From assembly GCF_036231905.1 (NCBI RefSeq), contig NZ_JAZARE010000006.1, forward strand, positions 186,001 through 250,000: a DNA stretch of 64,000 bases, in the 5' to 3' direction. Made by a program: the position numbers and the translations under genes. This DNA is from CAMLIZ01 sp036231905. Lineage in GTDB: Bacteria > Pseudomonadota > Gammaproteobacteria > Burkholderiales > Burkholderiaceae_C. Shown piece by piece: positions 1-8,307 of this stretch (its first letter is position 1; each line of letters starts with the position of its first letter). The notes beneath the pieces are model-generated. The model saw only the letters and a program-made list of their open reading frames with translations. It made no database searches and was not told the origin of the DNA.

Positions 1-1170
1 CGCCGTCACCACCTCGCCCTTGCCCTTCTCGAACAGCAGGATCGCCATGCGCTTGCCGACGTTCTCCCGCGTCACGTCGCGGAAGACGCGCGCACCACGG
101 GCGTCCAGCGTCAGGTTGACGGTGGGCTCTTGGGTCTGGCTGTCGAAGCCGGGCTGGGCGTCGGTGAGGTTCTCGCCAGTGAGGATGACCTCTTTCTTCA
201 CGATCAGCGGCTGGCCCTCGCGCTCCAGGAAGCGCTCCGTGCCGAAGGGCACTGGCCCGCTGCCCACCGCGGCCGCGGCGGCTTCGGCGCTACCGTCCAC
301 CATGCGGATCTCCAGCGTGGCGGTGCGGCCGATGATGTCCTTGGCGCGTGCGGTGTCCTGCACGCCGGGCAGCTGCACCACCACGCGGTCCAGGCCCTGC
401 TGCTGGATCACCGGCTCGGTGGTGCCGAGTTCGTTGACCCGGTTGTGCAAGGTGGTGATGTTCTGCTTGAGCGCAGCCTCCTGCACGGCGCGTGCGGCCT
501 GCGGCTTGAGCGCACCGGTGAGCTTGAAGTCGGAGCCTTCGGCCGACTCGGTCCACTGCCAATCCGGCAGCTGGTCGGCCAGCACGGCCTGCGCCTGCTG
601 CAGCACCGCGTGGTCGCGAAAGCGCACGTTCACCGTGTCGCCGTCGCGCGAGATGCCCGCGTGGCGCACGTTCTTGTCGCGCAGCAAGGTGCGTGCGTCG
701 CCCACCACGGCCTCGGCCTTCTTGGTGAGCGCCGCCTTCATGTCCACCTGCATCAGGAAGTGCACGCCGCCGCGCAGGTCCAGGCCGCGCGCCATCGGCA
801 GCGCCTTCAGCTTGGCCATCCAGGTGGGCGTGCGCGCCATCAGGTTCAGCGCGACGATGTAGCTCGGGTCGTTGGCGTCGGGATTGAGCGCGTGGTTGAG
901 CGCGTCCTTGGCCTTGAGCTGGGTATCGGTGTCGGCAAAACGGGCCTTCACCGAATTGAGCTCGAACTGCACCAGGTCGGCCTTCAGGCCCGCCTGCTGC
1001 AGCACCTGCTCCACCCGCGACACGATGCTGGCGTCCAGCTTGAGCGTGGCCTTGCCGCTGGACACCTGCACCGCAGGCGCCTCGCCAAAGAAGTTGGGAA
1101 TGGTGTAGAGCAGGCCGATCAGCAGCGCGATGCCGATGATCGCGTACTTCCACCAGGGATACCGGTTCAT
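1..1170 (-). CDS. secD: Protein translocase subunit SecD, N-terminal part (cut by the window edge)
   Basis: The minus frame is open from an ATG at 1170 to base 1, giving 390 residues without a stop, so the C-terminal part lies left of the window. The protein starts MNRYPWWKYA, followed by one membrane segment (about residues 8-25, IIGIALLIGLLYTIPNFF). A long periplasmic region then carries the SecD hallmark DLRGGVHF near residue 130. SecD works with SecF and YajC at the SecYEG channel, using the proton gradient to help pull proteins through the inner membrane. It lies 74 nt downstream of yajC in the usual yajC-secD-secF order. Identification is firm; only completeness is limited. Confidence 0.96.
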   Translation of the reverse strand, partial: MNRYPWWKYAIIGIALLIGLLYTIPNFFGEAPAVQVSSGKATLKLDASIVSRVEQVLQQAGLKADLVQFELNSVKARFADTDTQLKAKDALNHALNPDANDPSYIVALNLMARTPTWMAKLKALPMARGLDLRGGVHFLMQVDMKAALTKKAEAVVGDARTLLRDKNVRHAGISRDGDTVNVRFRDHAVLQQAQAVLADQLPDWQWTESAEGSDFKLTGALKPQAARAVQEAALKQNITTLHNRVNELGTTEPVIQQQGLDRVVVQLPGVQDTARAKDIIGRTATLEIRMVDGSAEAAAAAVGSGPVPFGTERFLEREGQPLIVKKEVILTGENLTDAQPGFDSQTQEPTVNLTLDARGARVFRDVTRENVGKRMAILLFEKGKGEVVTA

Positions 1171-1244
1171 GATGCCTTCCTTGCGCAGCCAAGACGCTGC
1201 GGCGGGCAGTGAGGCGGCCGCCGCGGCGGCCGGCCTGGTTGGAC

Positions 1245-1571
1245 TTACTTCAGGGTGCCCTTGGGCAGCACCTGCACCACCGCGGAACGCTGCACCTGCA
1301 GCTCGACGCCGTTGGCCACTTCAAGGTTCACGAAGCTGTCACCCAGCTTGGTGACGCGGCCCAGCAGGCCGCCGGAGGTGACGATCTCGTCGCCCTTGGC
1401 CAGCGCCTCGATCATGGCCTTGTGTTCCTTCTGCCGCTTCATCTGCGGCCGGATCATCACGAAGTACAGCACCACGAACATCAGCACCAGGGGCAGCATG
1501 CCCAGCAGGCTGGATTCGCCGCCGGACGCTGCGGCCGGCGCGGTTTGCGCAAAAGCTTCGGAAATGAACAC
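1245..1571 (-). CDS. yajC: Preprotein translocase accessory subunit YajC (GTG start)
   Basis: A protein of 108 aa with a short N-terminal stretch (FISEAFAQTAPAAASG), one strong membrane segment (about 25-45, LLGMLPLVLMFVVLYFVMI) and the family signature RPQMKRQKEH just after it. The cytoplasmic part follows (DEIVTSGGLLGRV). The reading frame continues upstream to an ATG at 1667, but the GTG at 1571 gives the family's normal length and has a GAGG ribosome-binding site 9 nt upstream. YajC associates with SecDF. It lies directly before secD and downstream of the tRNA-fMet terminator. Confidence 0.93.
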   Translation of the reverse strand: MFISEAFAQTAPAAASGGESSLLGMLPLVLMFVVLYFVMIRPQMKRQKEHKAMIEALAKGDEIVTSGGLLGRVTKLGDSFVNLEVANGVELQVQRSAVVQVLPKGTLK

Positions 1572-1671
1572 GTGTGGAATCCTCGAAAGGCAAACCCGCG
1601 AGATGCGGGCGAAGCCGAAAATTCTAAGCCGCGAGGAAACCCTTGCATGCGCTGGAGCTGCGCACAAAAGA

Positions 1672-1697
1672 AAACAGGCCCCGGACGGGGCCTGTTT
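1672..1697 (-). terminator. Rho-independent terminator after tRNA-fMet
   Basis: A perfect 11-bp stem (AAACAGGCCCC with GGGGCCTGTTT) closes a 4-nt loop. On the minus strand it is followed by TTTCTTTTG. It starts about 10 nt after the 3' end of the tRNA, so it should end the tRNA transcript before yajC. Confidence 0.85.
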
Positions 1698-1707
1698 GTC
1701 TGAATGC

Positions 1708-1784
<77 letters not shown>

Positions 1785-1796
1785 ACTGAAAAAAGG

Positions 1797-1805
1797 ACTA
1801 TAGCA
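1797..1805 (-). promoter_or_regulatory. Extended -10 promoter for tRNA-fMet
   Basis: The minus strand reads TGCTATAGT, an extended -10 element with TATAGT matching TATAAT at 5 of 6. It lies 12 nt upstream of the first tRNA base, a suitable distance for a short 5' leader. No good -35 is seen at 17 nt. Confidence 0.6.
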
Positions 1806-1859
1806 GAAAATCCCAACCTGCGAGTGGGCGCTTGCAGCCGCGGGCTTGGAACGCCCGCT

Positions 1860-3704
1860 TCAGAGCCCGGCCGCGCGCAGCGTCTGGCTGAAGCGCTCGG
1901 CGTTCTGGAAGCCCACCACGCGCAGGTTGCGCATCTCCCGGCCCTGCGCGTCGAAGAAGATGGTGCCCGGCGGGCCGAACAACTTGAAGCGGCGCAGCAG
2001 CTCGCGGTCCTCGGCGGTGTTGTGGGTGACGTCGGCCTTCAGCAGCAGGGCCCCGGCAAGCTGGCGCTGCACGTGTGCATCGGTGAAGGTGAAACGCTCC
2101 ATCTCCTTGCAGGAGACGCACCAGTCGGCATAGAAGTCCAGCATCACCGGCCGGCCGGCGGCCGCCACGGCGGCATCGAGCTCGGCCACGCTGTGCACCG
2201 CCTGGAAGGGCAGTGCGGACGCGGCGCCGCCCTGCCCCGGCACCAGGTGCGCCAGCGGTTGCAGCGGATTGCTGCCGCCGCTGGCCGCGCCCACGAACTG
2301 CAGCAGCGCAAACACACCGGCCAGCACGCCCAGCACGCGCTTGGCGGCCACAGCCACCGTGAAGCGGCCACGATGCTGGCGTGAGAACGGCCGCAACAGC
2401 GCCGACGCCAGCGCCAGCAGTACGCCCCAGGCGGCCAGTGTCAGCGCCGCGGGCAGCAGCGGCTGGATCATCCAGATGGCCACGGCCAGCAGCAGCAAGC
2501 CGAAGAACTGCTTGATGCCTTCCATCCACGGGCCGGCCTTGGGCAACAGCGCACCCGCGGAGGCACCCACCAGCAGCAGCGGCACGCTCATGCCCAGCGC
2601 CAGCGCGAACAAGGCAGCGCCCCCCAGCAGCACGTCGCGTGTCTGGCTCAGGTACACCAGTGCGCCGGCCAGGGGCGCGGCCACGCAGGGGCTGACGATC
2701 AAGGCCGACAAGCCGCCCATGACGAACACGCCGGCCATGCGGCCGCCCTGCACCCGGTGCGACGCATTCGCGAGGCGGCACGTGATCGCCGAAGGCAGGC
2801 GCAGTTCGTACACACCGAACATCGACAGCGACAGCAGCACCAGCAGCAGCGCAAAACCGCCCAGCACGGCGGGCGTCTGCAGCGCCGCGGCCAGGCCCTC
2901 GCCGGCCAGGCCGGCCGCGATGCCGAACAGCGTGTACACCAGCGCCATGCCGAGCGAATAACTGCCGGCCAGCATCAGGCCACGCCCGCGCTTCGCATCC
3001 GGGCAGGTGCCGCCGGCGATGATGGACGAGAGGATGGGCAACATCGGCAGCACGCAGGGCGTGAGCGACAGCAATACACCGGCGCCGAAAAACACGAACA
3101 GCACGGTCCAGAAACCGCCGCCCTGCAGCGCACGGTCGAGCATGCTGTCGTCGGTGGAAGGTGCGGTGGGCGGCGTGCTGCGCGGCGCAGCACCGACCAC
3201 TGGCGTGGAGCTCTGCACTGCGGCGAGGTTGGCTACCGCATCCCCGGTGGCCAGCACACGGGCGCTGCCATCACCACCAAAACCCGCAAGCCTCACATCG
3301 GCCACGCTGGGCATCGGCGGGTAACACAGGCCCTGGTCGGCACAGCCCTGGCCGATGGCGGTGAGCCGGAAACTGGCACCCGCCTGGGCGACCGGCACAC
3401 GCACACGCACTTCATCGCGAAAGGTCTCGACGTTCTTCTGGAAGGTCTCGTCGAACTTCACCTTGCCGCGCGGGAAGGCCGGCTCACCCAGTGTGGCGGC
3501 GTCCGCGCTGAACTTGAACTGCTCCCGGTACATGTAGTAGCCGGGTGCGATGCGATAGCTCACTTCCACCGTGCGCTCGTCCGCCGCACGCACCGCGATC
3601 TGGAAGGCTTTTTCCGGCTCGAGGAAGTCGTCGGCGAAGGCGGGTCGCCAGGCGCTCCACAGCGACACCAGCAGCAACACCAGACGCAGGACAGATGAAC
3701 TCAT
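1860..3704 (-). CDS. dsbD: Thiol:disulfide interchange protein DsbD
   Basis: A protein of 614 aa with the three DsbD modules in order. A signal peptide (1-24, ending AFA) leads to a periplasmic N-terminal domain with Cys121 and Cys127 (GCADQGLCYPP). The membrane domain follows, with the paired Cys-Pro motifs SLTPCVLPMLP and VSPCVAAPLAG. The C-terminal periplasmic thioredoxin-like domain has CVSC at 529-532 (DWCVSCKE). DsbD passes electrons from cytoplasmic thioredoxin to periplasmic DsbC, DsbG and CcmG. The frame continues upstream to 3917, but the ATG at 3704 opens the signal peptide. No strong ribosome-binding site is seen, so the start is less certain than the identity. Confidence 0.95.
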   Translation of the reverse strand: MSSSVLRLVLLLVSLWSAWRPAFADDFLEPEKAFQIAVRAADERTVEVSYRIAPGYYMYREQFKFSADAATLGEPAFPRGKVKFDETFQKNVETFRDEVRVRVPVAQAGASFRLTAIGQGCADQGLCYPPMPSVADVRLAGFGGDGSARVLATGDAVANLAAVQSSTPVVGAAPRSTPPTAPSTDDSMLDRALQGGGFWTVLFVFFGAGVLLSLTPCVLPMLPILSSIIAGGTCPDAKRGRGLMLAGSYSLGMALVYTLFGIAAGLAGEGLAAALQTPAVLGGFALLLVLLSLSMFGVYELRLPSAITCRLANASHRVQGGRMAGVFVMGGLSALIVSPCVAAPLAGALVYLSQTRDVLLGGAALFALALGMSVPLLLVGASAGALLPKAGPWMEGIKQFFGLLLLAVAIWMIQPLLPAALTLAAWGVLLALASALLRPFSRQHRGRFTVAVAAKRVLGVLAGVFALLQFVGAASGGSNPLQPLAHLVPGQGGAASALPFQAVHSVAELDAAVAAAGRPVMLDFYADWCVSCKEMERFTFTDAHVQRQLAGALLLKADVTHNTAEDRELLRRFKLFGPPGTIFFDAQGREMRNLRVVGFQNAERFSQTLRAAGL

Positions 3705-4147
3705 GCGAACAAGACCAGGGAAACGGACCAAGGTTCCAGGCGCACACGCATGCCAGCACTGGGCAGCGTGACTTCGGGTGCACCCGCGATTGCAGCATAG
3801 GCCATGGTTTGTTGCAGCGGACGTCCTGGAAGGCATGAATGCGCGGCCGGCGCGGCAGGAATCGGCGGGCCGTCGGCTCGCGTGGAGCGCCTGGCACGCC
3901 TGGGCCTGGACGCACACCCCTAAAACCCTGAAGCACGCGCGAGCCGCACCTTGCAGGGCATGGTTTACCCGGCGTCGCGGCCCCCTCGTTCTTGGTCTTG
4001 CACCATCAAAGTACGGGTTGACCCCAGTTGGGGCGCGCCGGCCTCAAGGCGTATCTTTCCGCGGCAAAAGCGAACGGGCGTTCGTTTTTTTGGTTTCCAC
4101 CTCGAATTTCGGGTCGTCCGGTTCGCCGGAAACAACGAAAGGCCACC
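3705..4147. other. Divergent intergenic region between dsbD and the AraC-type gene
   Basis: This 443-nt stretch has no convincing gene; its open frames are shadows running into neighbours. On the plus strand it holds CGAAC-GGGC-GTTCG followed by seven T (4071-4091), which looks like an intrinsic terminator 56 nt before the AraC-type start. A second small hairpin follows (TCCGG-TTCG-CCGGA, 4117-4130). Either the mRNA leader of the regulator is attenuated, or a small RNA ends here. No clear sigma-70 promoter was recognised. Confidence 0.5.
4071..4091 (+). terminator. Terminator-like hairpin with T7 tract in front of the AraC-type gene
   Basis: A 5-bp stem CGAAC/GTTCG with loop GGGC is followed immediately by TTTTTTT on the plus strand. 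No plus-strand gene lies upstream in the window, so it would act on a leader transcript or a small RNA. Confidence 0.5.
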
Positions 4148-5146
4148 ATGAAACCCATGCTGATGTCGGATGTCGGTTGGTGCAAGGCGATGAAGGACGT
4201 CTTCGCGCAGCACGGGTTGGACGCGGATGCGCTGTTCGCCGAAGCCGGTATCGACGTGGGCGACATCGACGTGTCCGACCTCGGCGAGCTGACCGATGCC
4301 TTCAGCCGCGCCTGGGAGTTGGCCGTCGCCAAGACCGGCAACCCCGCGATCGGCCTCACGCAGCCCACGCATCCGCTGGCCTCGCTGGGCGTTCTCTCGC
4401 ATGTGGTGCTGGCTGCATCCGACGTGCGCAGCGCCTTGCAGAGCATCGCGCGCTTCACGCACCTGGCCTCGCCCACCGCGGCGGTGGACCTCAAGTTCGA
4501 AGGCGACCGGTGCCAGATCACGTTGCAGATCTCCCCGGGCCGGCGCCCGGTGGCACCGCAGCGTTATGACTTCCTTGGCGTGACCTGTGTGCACGGCCTG
4601 CACTGGGTGACCGGCCGCACCGTCAAGCCGCTGGTGTTCCATCACCCCGGGCCAGAGCCCGCCAACCCCGAGCGCTGGCGCGAGGTGTTCGGCTGCCCGG
4701 TGATCTTCAACGCACCCAGCTGCATGTTCGAGTTGCCGGTGAGCGAACTCGCGATGCCGATCCCCACCGCCGACCCCACCGTATCGGACCTGTGCGAGCG
4801 CATCGCCGCGCAGATCGCGGAGCAGCAAGGCGGCAGCGTGAGCACGCGGGTGCGCCAGGTGCTGCTGAAGCACCTGTCCAAGGGCGACCCGCGGCGCGAG
4901 ACGGTGGCCTCCACCTTGTGCATGAGCGAACGCACGCTGCAGCGCCGCCTCACCGAAGAAGGCACCAGCTTTGCGGAACTGGTGGACGAAGTGCGGCGCG
5001 CCGCGGCCGAGCGCTACTTCGCGCACGGCGACTTCAGCCCCACCGAGATCACCTTCGCGCTCGGCTTCTCGGACCCGAGCAATTTCTATCGGGCGTGCAA
5101 GCGCTGGTTCGGCCGCTCGCCGAGCACCATGCGCTGTTCGACCTGA
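4148..5146 (+). CDS. AraC-family transcriptional regulator (left flank of the accessory block)
   Basis: A protein of 332 aa. The N-terminal ~200 residues match the ligand-binding domain found in OruR/ArgR-like AraC regulators (Arabinose_bd type), with GLTQPTHPLASLGVLSHVVL and GRRPVAPQRYDFL. The C-terminal ~95 residues form the two helix-turn-helix units (ETVASTLCMSERTLQRRL, then FALGFSDPSNFYRACKRWFG). The ATG at 4148 has AAAGG 5 nt upstream. It is a close paralog of the minus-strand regulator at 17589-18590, and both face the block between them. The probable role is sensing a hydrophobic or amino-acid-like effector and controlling this locus; the effector is unknown. Confidence 0.88.
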   Translation: MKPMLMSDVGWCKAMKDVFAQHGLDADALFAEAGIDVGDIDVSDLGELTDAFSRAWELAVAKTGNPAIGLTQPTHPLASLGVLSHVVLAASDVRSALQSIARFTHLASPTAAVDLKFEGDRCQITLQISPGRRPVAPQRYDFLGVTCVHGLHWVTGRTVKPLVFHHPGPEPANPERWREVFGCPVIFNAPSCMFELPVSELAMPIPTADPTVSDLCERIAAQIAEQQGGSVSTRVRQVLLKHLSKGDPRRETVASTLCMSERTLQRRLTEEGTSFAELVDEVRRAAAERYFAHGDFSPTEITFALGFSDPSNFYRACKRWFGRSPSTMRCST

Positions 5147-5163
5147 CCGCCGGGCACCGCGCC

Positions 5164-5637
5164 ATGTCCGACGTGCACGCCATCCACTGCGCCGAGGACT
5201 TCGCGCGCCTGCTGGCCGACCCGCACACGCCGCGCGAGCTGCTCGTGTCGGTGAGCGCTTCGCGCGAGGTGTGGCTCGATGTGTTGACCCAGCATCCTTA
5301 TGCAGCGGTGTGGGTGGCCGTGAATCGCCACCTGCCCGATGAGATCGTCGAACACCTCGCGGCGCATCCCGGCATCCAGGTGCGGGCCGCGCTGGCCAGC
5401 AACAGCCGGGTGCGTGACGACCTGATGATGGGCCTGGCCCATGACAAGAGCGAGCTCATCCGCTTGCGTGTGGTGTGCAACGCGCATGTGTCGCGCGAGG
5501 TGCTGGTCGCGCTCACCAACGATCCCTGCCAACTGGTGTCCACGCGTGCGCAGGCACGCCTGGTGCACGACATCAGCGGCGTCAGCCTGCCGCCGTCCTA
5601 CCTCGATCAGATCGAGGTGCTGTCGCTGCTGCACTGA
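5164..5637 (+). CDS. LRV/HEAT-like repeat protein of unknown function
   Basis: A protein of 157 aa with no signal peptide or membrane segment. It is built of short alpha-helical repeats of about 24 residues with the recurring pattern VRxxLAxN...PxxLxxLAxD (for example IQVRAALASNSRVRDDLMMGLAHD and IRLRVVCNAHVSREVLVALTND). This resembles the leucine-rich-repeat-variant or HEAT type used for protein binding. The gene starts 17 nt after the AraC-type gene and is probably cotranscribed with it. No catalytic motif is visible. It may be a scaffold or regulator partner; this is inference. Confidence 0.75.
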   Translation: MSDVHAIHCAEDFARLLADPHTPRELLVSVSASREVWLDVLTQHPYAAVWVAVNRHLPDEIVEHLAAHPGIQVRAALASNSRVRDDLMMGLAHDKSELIRLRVVCNAHVSREVLVALTNDPCQLVSTRAQARLVHDISGVSLPPSYLDQIEVLSLLH

Positions 5638-5957
5638 GCCTGCGCAAGCGCTTCTCATCCATCGTTTGCCAGCGTGCCGCCACACGCTGGCGCAGCGCTG
5701 CGCGACCCTCGTTCACTAGGTAGGTTCCCGCCCCGCGATCGCAGGGCGTGTCGGGCCATGAGCTTGGCCGCGCGAGTCAGTGCAGCGTGTGATGGAGCTG
5801 ACGATCATCGCAACGCGCCGCTGACGAAGGCTTCACCGGATCACTGGGCTACCGCCCGGTGCGACTCTCAAGAGGGCACAACTCGCAAGGGTAGGGCTAC
5901 CACGCAGCGCGCGAGTGCTTTCAAGCCAATTCAACACAAACCTTTTCGGAGATCAGC
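5638..5957. other. Intergenic region before the secreted-protein operon
   Basis: This 320-nt gap has no supported gene. It should contain the operon's promoter, but no clear -35/-10 pair was found. It holds a 7-bp hairpin (ACTGGGC-TACC-GCCCGGT, 5843-5860) without a T tract, and a GGAGAT ribosome-binding site at about 5949 for the next gene. A sigma-54 site was looked for near 5870 but the GG-GC spacing is wrong. Confidence 0.5.
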
Positions 5958-6488
5958 ATGAAACTGTTCAAGCTTTGCGCCGTCGCGGCCGCCCTGTCCG
6001 CAGCCGCCCTGTCGGCATCGGCCATGACCTCGATCCAGGACGAAGAACTGAGCCAGGTCAGCGGCCAGGACGGCGTGTCCATCGTTGCCGACCTGAACAT
6101 CAACATCGGTTCGTTCACCTACGGTGACAGCGGCAACACCGTGTCGTTCAACAACATCGGCATCACCGGCATGATCGTCAACACGATCGACGTGCTGAGC
6201 GGCGCCGAGTTCCAGTCGGCTGCTTCCGCTGCCCTGGCTTCGCATGGCGTGACCGCTCCCGCCGACATCGGCGCGGTGCTGACTGCCACCGCTGCTGCCA
6301 CCGGCTTCACCGGCGGCGACGTGGTGCAGTTCGCCTTCCCGAACGTGGGTGGCGTGACCGCTCGCCCGGCCACCCCGACCATCACGGTCGCTTCCGTGAC
6401 CACCGGCCACGGCGGTGCGTCCTTCGGCTCGTTCGAGATCAAGAACCTCGACCTGCAAGGCACCAAGGTCTGGATGTACGGCCACTAA
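5958..6488 (+). CDS. Small secreted protein 1 with double-glycine-like motif (FilA/DUF6160-like)
   Basis: A protein of 176 aa. The Sec signal peptide covers about residues 1-22 (MKLFKLCAVAAALSAAALSASA). The motif at 26-37 follows directly, IQDEELSQVSGQ, with I26, E30, L31, V34, G36 and Q37; DGVSI comes next. The rest is rich in Ala, Thr, Val and Gly and looks beta-rich, ending in the stretch GSFEIKNLDLQG. It resembles proteins annotated FilA ('putative pilus system') in Acinetobacter; the match is from memory of the motif. It is first in the operon and is followed by a strong hairpin, so it may be made in excess over the later genes. Its role is unknown; a surface or periplasmic structural protein is plausible. 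Confidence 0.8.
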   Translation: MKLFKLCAVAAALSAAALSASAMTSIQDEELSQVSGQDGVSIVADLNINIGSFTYGDSGNTVSFNNIGITGMIVNTIDVLSGAEFQSAASAALASHGVTAPADIGAVLTATAAATGFTGGDVVQFAFPNVGGVTARPATPTITVASVTTGHGGASFGSFEIKNLDLQGTKVWMYGH

Positions 6489-6539
6489 GCCGACTGGCTG
6501 CGAGGGCCCTTCGCGGGGCCTTTGCAGCGCATCGTGCGG

Positions 6540-6573
6540 AGGCCTCGTGGCTTCATCACCACGAGGCCTTTCC
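6540..6573 (+). terminator. Intercistronic terminator/attenuator after secreted protein 1
   Basis: A perfect 11-bp stem AGGCCTCGTGG/CCACGAGGCCT with an 8-nt loop is followed by TTCC. It lies 52 nt after the first gene and 32 nt before the second. A weaker hairpin (GGCCC-TTCGCG-GGGCC) precedes it at about 6505. The short T run suggests partial termination, or stabilisation of the first gene's mRNA. Confidence 0.65.
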
Positions 6574-6604
6574 ATCTGACGATCCAGACACCCGCCATCG
6601 CACC

Positions 6605-7396
6605 ATGTTGTGCCGCCTCGCATTCGCCCTCTGCCTGAGCACCGCCTTGCTGGGTGCGGCTGGCAGCGCCTGCGCGCAGGGCCGGCCGATGGACGAAACA
6701 CAGCTGTCCGACGTGTGGGGCCAGGCCCTGCTGCAGCTGACGAACACCAGCCTGAACGGCTACGACTTCTCCCGCATCACACTGGGCGCCGACGTCCAGT
6801 TCAATGCCAACTTCACCAACGTGCGCCTTGGCGAGTACAGCTACAGCGCCCGCAACGGCACCGGCGCCGACATCGACCTGGGCGCGTTGCGCTTCGGCCG
6901 CAGCGACGGCACCGAAGCGCAACGCGTGGTGAACATCACCGACCCGTACCTGGAGTTCGTCTACAAGAACGTGGGCGACGCGAGCAAGCGCGAAGTGGTG
7001 GGCATGCGCCTGGGCTTCGGCAGCATCCAAGGCGACGTGGGCATCCAGATGAACAGCGTGAGCGGCTCGCTGCTCATCAATGCCGCGGGCGGCGCGATCG
7101 ATTCCCGCCTGGATCCGCTGGGCGGCAAGCGCTGGGACGGCACCACTTGCGGCGCCTCCGCGTGCAGCCTGGCGCTGTCGCAGATCGGCGGCATCACCGC
7201 GGGCGACGCGAATGGCGCCAGCCGCGACTTCTTCATCTCGCTGCTGCGCGAAGCGGTGCAGTACCCCACCGTCAACGGTGCGGGCGCGTCCGACAAGGCG
7301 CTCGAAGGGTTCTGGCTCAATTGGCGCGACCGGCTTACCGCCAATCGCATCAACCAGCCACCACCGCCCAACCTGCCGAAGCCGCCCGGAGGTTGA
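6605..7396 (+). CDS. Small secreted protein 2 with the same leader-like motif
   Basis: A protein of 263 aa with a signal peptide (1-24, ending ACA) and the motif at 29-40, MDETQLSDVWGQ (M29, L34, V37, G39, Q40). The mature part is beta-rich (LTNTSLNGYDFSRITLGADV and SGSLLINAAGGAIDS). It holds the closely spaced cysteines of TCGASAC, which could form a disulfide. Position 33, normally Glu in the other copies, is Gln here. There is no obvious ribosome-binding site before the ATG at 6605. The function is unknown; it is grouped with its three neighbours by motif and operon position. Confidence 0.72.
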   Translation: MLCRLAFALCLSTALLGAAGSACAQGRPMDETQLSDVWGQALLQLTNTSLNGYDFSRITLGADVQFNANFTNVRLGEYSYSARNGTGADIDLGALRFGRSDGTEAQRVVNITDPYLEFVYKNVGDASKREVVGMRLGFGSIQGDVGIQMNSVSGSLLINAAGGAIDSRLDPLGGKRWDGTTCGASACSLALSQIGGITAGDANGASRDFFISLLREAVQYPTVNGAGASDKALEGFWLNWRDRLTANRINQPPPPNLPKPPGG

Positions 7397-7397
7397 T

Positions 7398-8300
7398 GTG
7401 GGAACGACCGTGATGTCGGCTTTCGGCCGCGCTGCGCTGCGCGCGATGTTCGCCGTGTCGATCGGCGGCGTTGCGGTGTGCGCGCAGGCCGCCGACATGC
7501 AGGCGCTGGACGAGACCGAGCTGGCCGACGTGCGCGGCAGCAACGGCATCGCGTTCAACCTCGTCAACTTCTCGCTCGCGGGCCCGCTGTCCCTCACCTA
7601 CACCAGCCCGAACGGTGCCTCGCTGTCGCTGTCCAACCTGGCGCTGTCGCGCTCGGACGATCCGGACGCCACCTTCAGCGACCCCTACACGTTCAAGCTG
7701 GTGGGCCGCCCCGGCCTTGCCGATGCGATGCAGCTGTCCGAGCCGCTCAACGCCAACGGCCTGCTGAAGTGGCAGTTCGCGGCCGACTGGCGGGTGCAGG
7801 CCGACGGCATCACCCACGACGGTGGCGCGCTGGTCATCAATGACCTGGTGTCACGCGCGGGCCAACTCACGCTCACCACGCCCGCCACAGCCGGCGTGGA
7901 CGGCATCGCCTTCGGCCTGGCACTCAACCTCGACATCGGCGACGTGCTGCTGCGCCCGCGTGGCCGCGCCGACGCCACCGAGCAGCTGCAGCTGCATGGC
8001 ATCCGGCTGGGCGCCGCGGCGGAAGACGGCACGCCGCTCGGCACGCCCTGGGCGCTGGCCGACGCCAGCCTGCAGCCCGGCATCATCAACGCGGTGACCG
8101 ATGCCGACGGCAAGTCCAGCCTGCACGTGGGCATCGGCTGGCCCACCACGACCGCGGGTGCGCCGATCGGCAGCCTGGTGATCGACAACACCAGCTTCAA
8201 GAGCGACATGCTGCCGGGCGGGCAGATGGACCTGGGCTCCAGCCGGATCGGCACGATGCAGATCCAGTACCTGGACGTCAAGCTGCGCCCCGGCTTGTGA
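7398..8300 (+). CDS. Small secreted protein 3 with the leader-like motif (GTG start)
   Basis: A protein of 300 aa. The GTG at 7398 is preferred because GGAGG ends 5 nt upstream and the preceding gene stops at 7396; the ATG at 7413 is the alternative. The signal peptide ends near CAQA (about residue 31). The motif at 37-48, LDETELADVRGS, is the best match to a double-glycine leader in the set: L37, E41, L42, V45, G47, S48. NGIAF follows. The rest is beta-rich, with repeated S-L-x-I/V segments (GSLVIDNTSF, GTMQIQYLDV). The function is unknown. Confidence 0.74.
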   Translation: MGTTVMSAFGRAALRAMFAVSIGGVAVCAQAADMQALDETELADVRGSNGIAFNLVNFSLAGPLSLTYTSPNGASLSLSNLALSRSDDPDATFSDPYTFKLVGRPGLADAMQLSEPLNANGLLKWQFAADWRVQADGITHDGGALVINDLVSRAGQLTLTTPATAGVDGIAFGLALNLDIGDVLLRPRGRADATEQLQLHGIRLGAAAEDGTPLGTPWALADASLQPGIINAVTDADGKSSLHVGIGWPTTTAGAPIGSLVIDNTSFKSDMLPGGQMDLGSSRIGTMQIQYLDVKLRPGL

Positions 8301-8307
8301 GCTCACC

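Noticed and set aside
3778..4569. Plus-strand frame of 263 codons across the dsbD-AraC gap
   Set aside because: There is no protein-like composition, and it runs out of frame into the AraC gene.
5860..5890. Possible sigma-54 promoter (GGGCACAACTCGCA)
   Set aside because: The distance between GG and GC is 8-9 nt, not the required 10.
5838..5910. Possible riboswitch (c-di-GMP type) before the secreted-protein operon
   Set aside because: The hairpin and GGGTAGGGC resemble parts of such elements, but the conserved core bases and second stem are not there.
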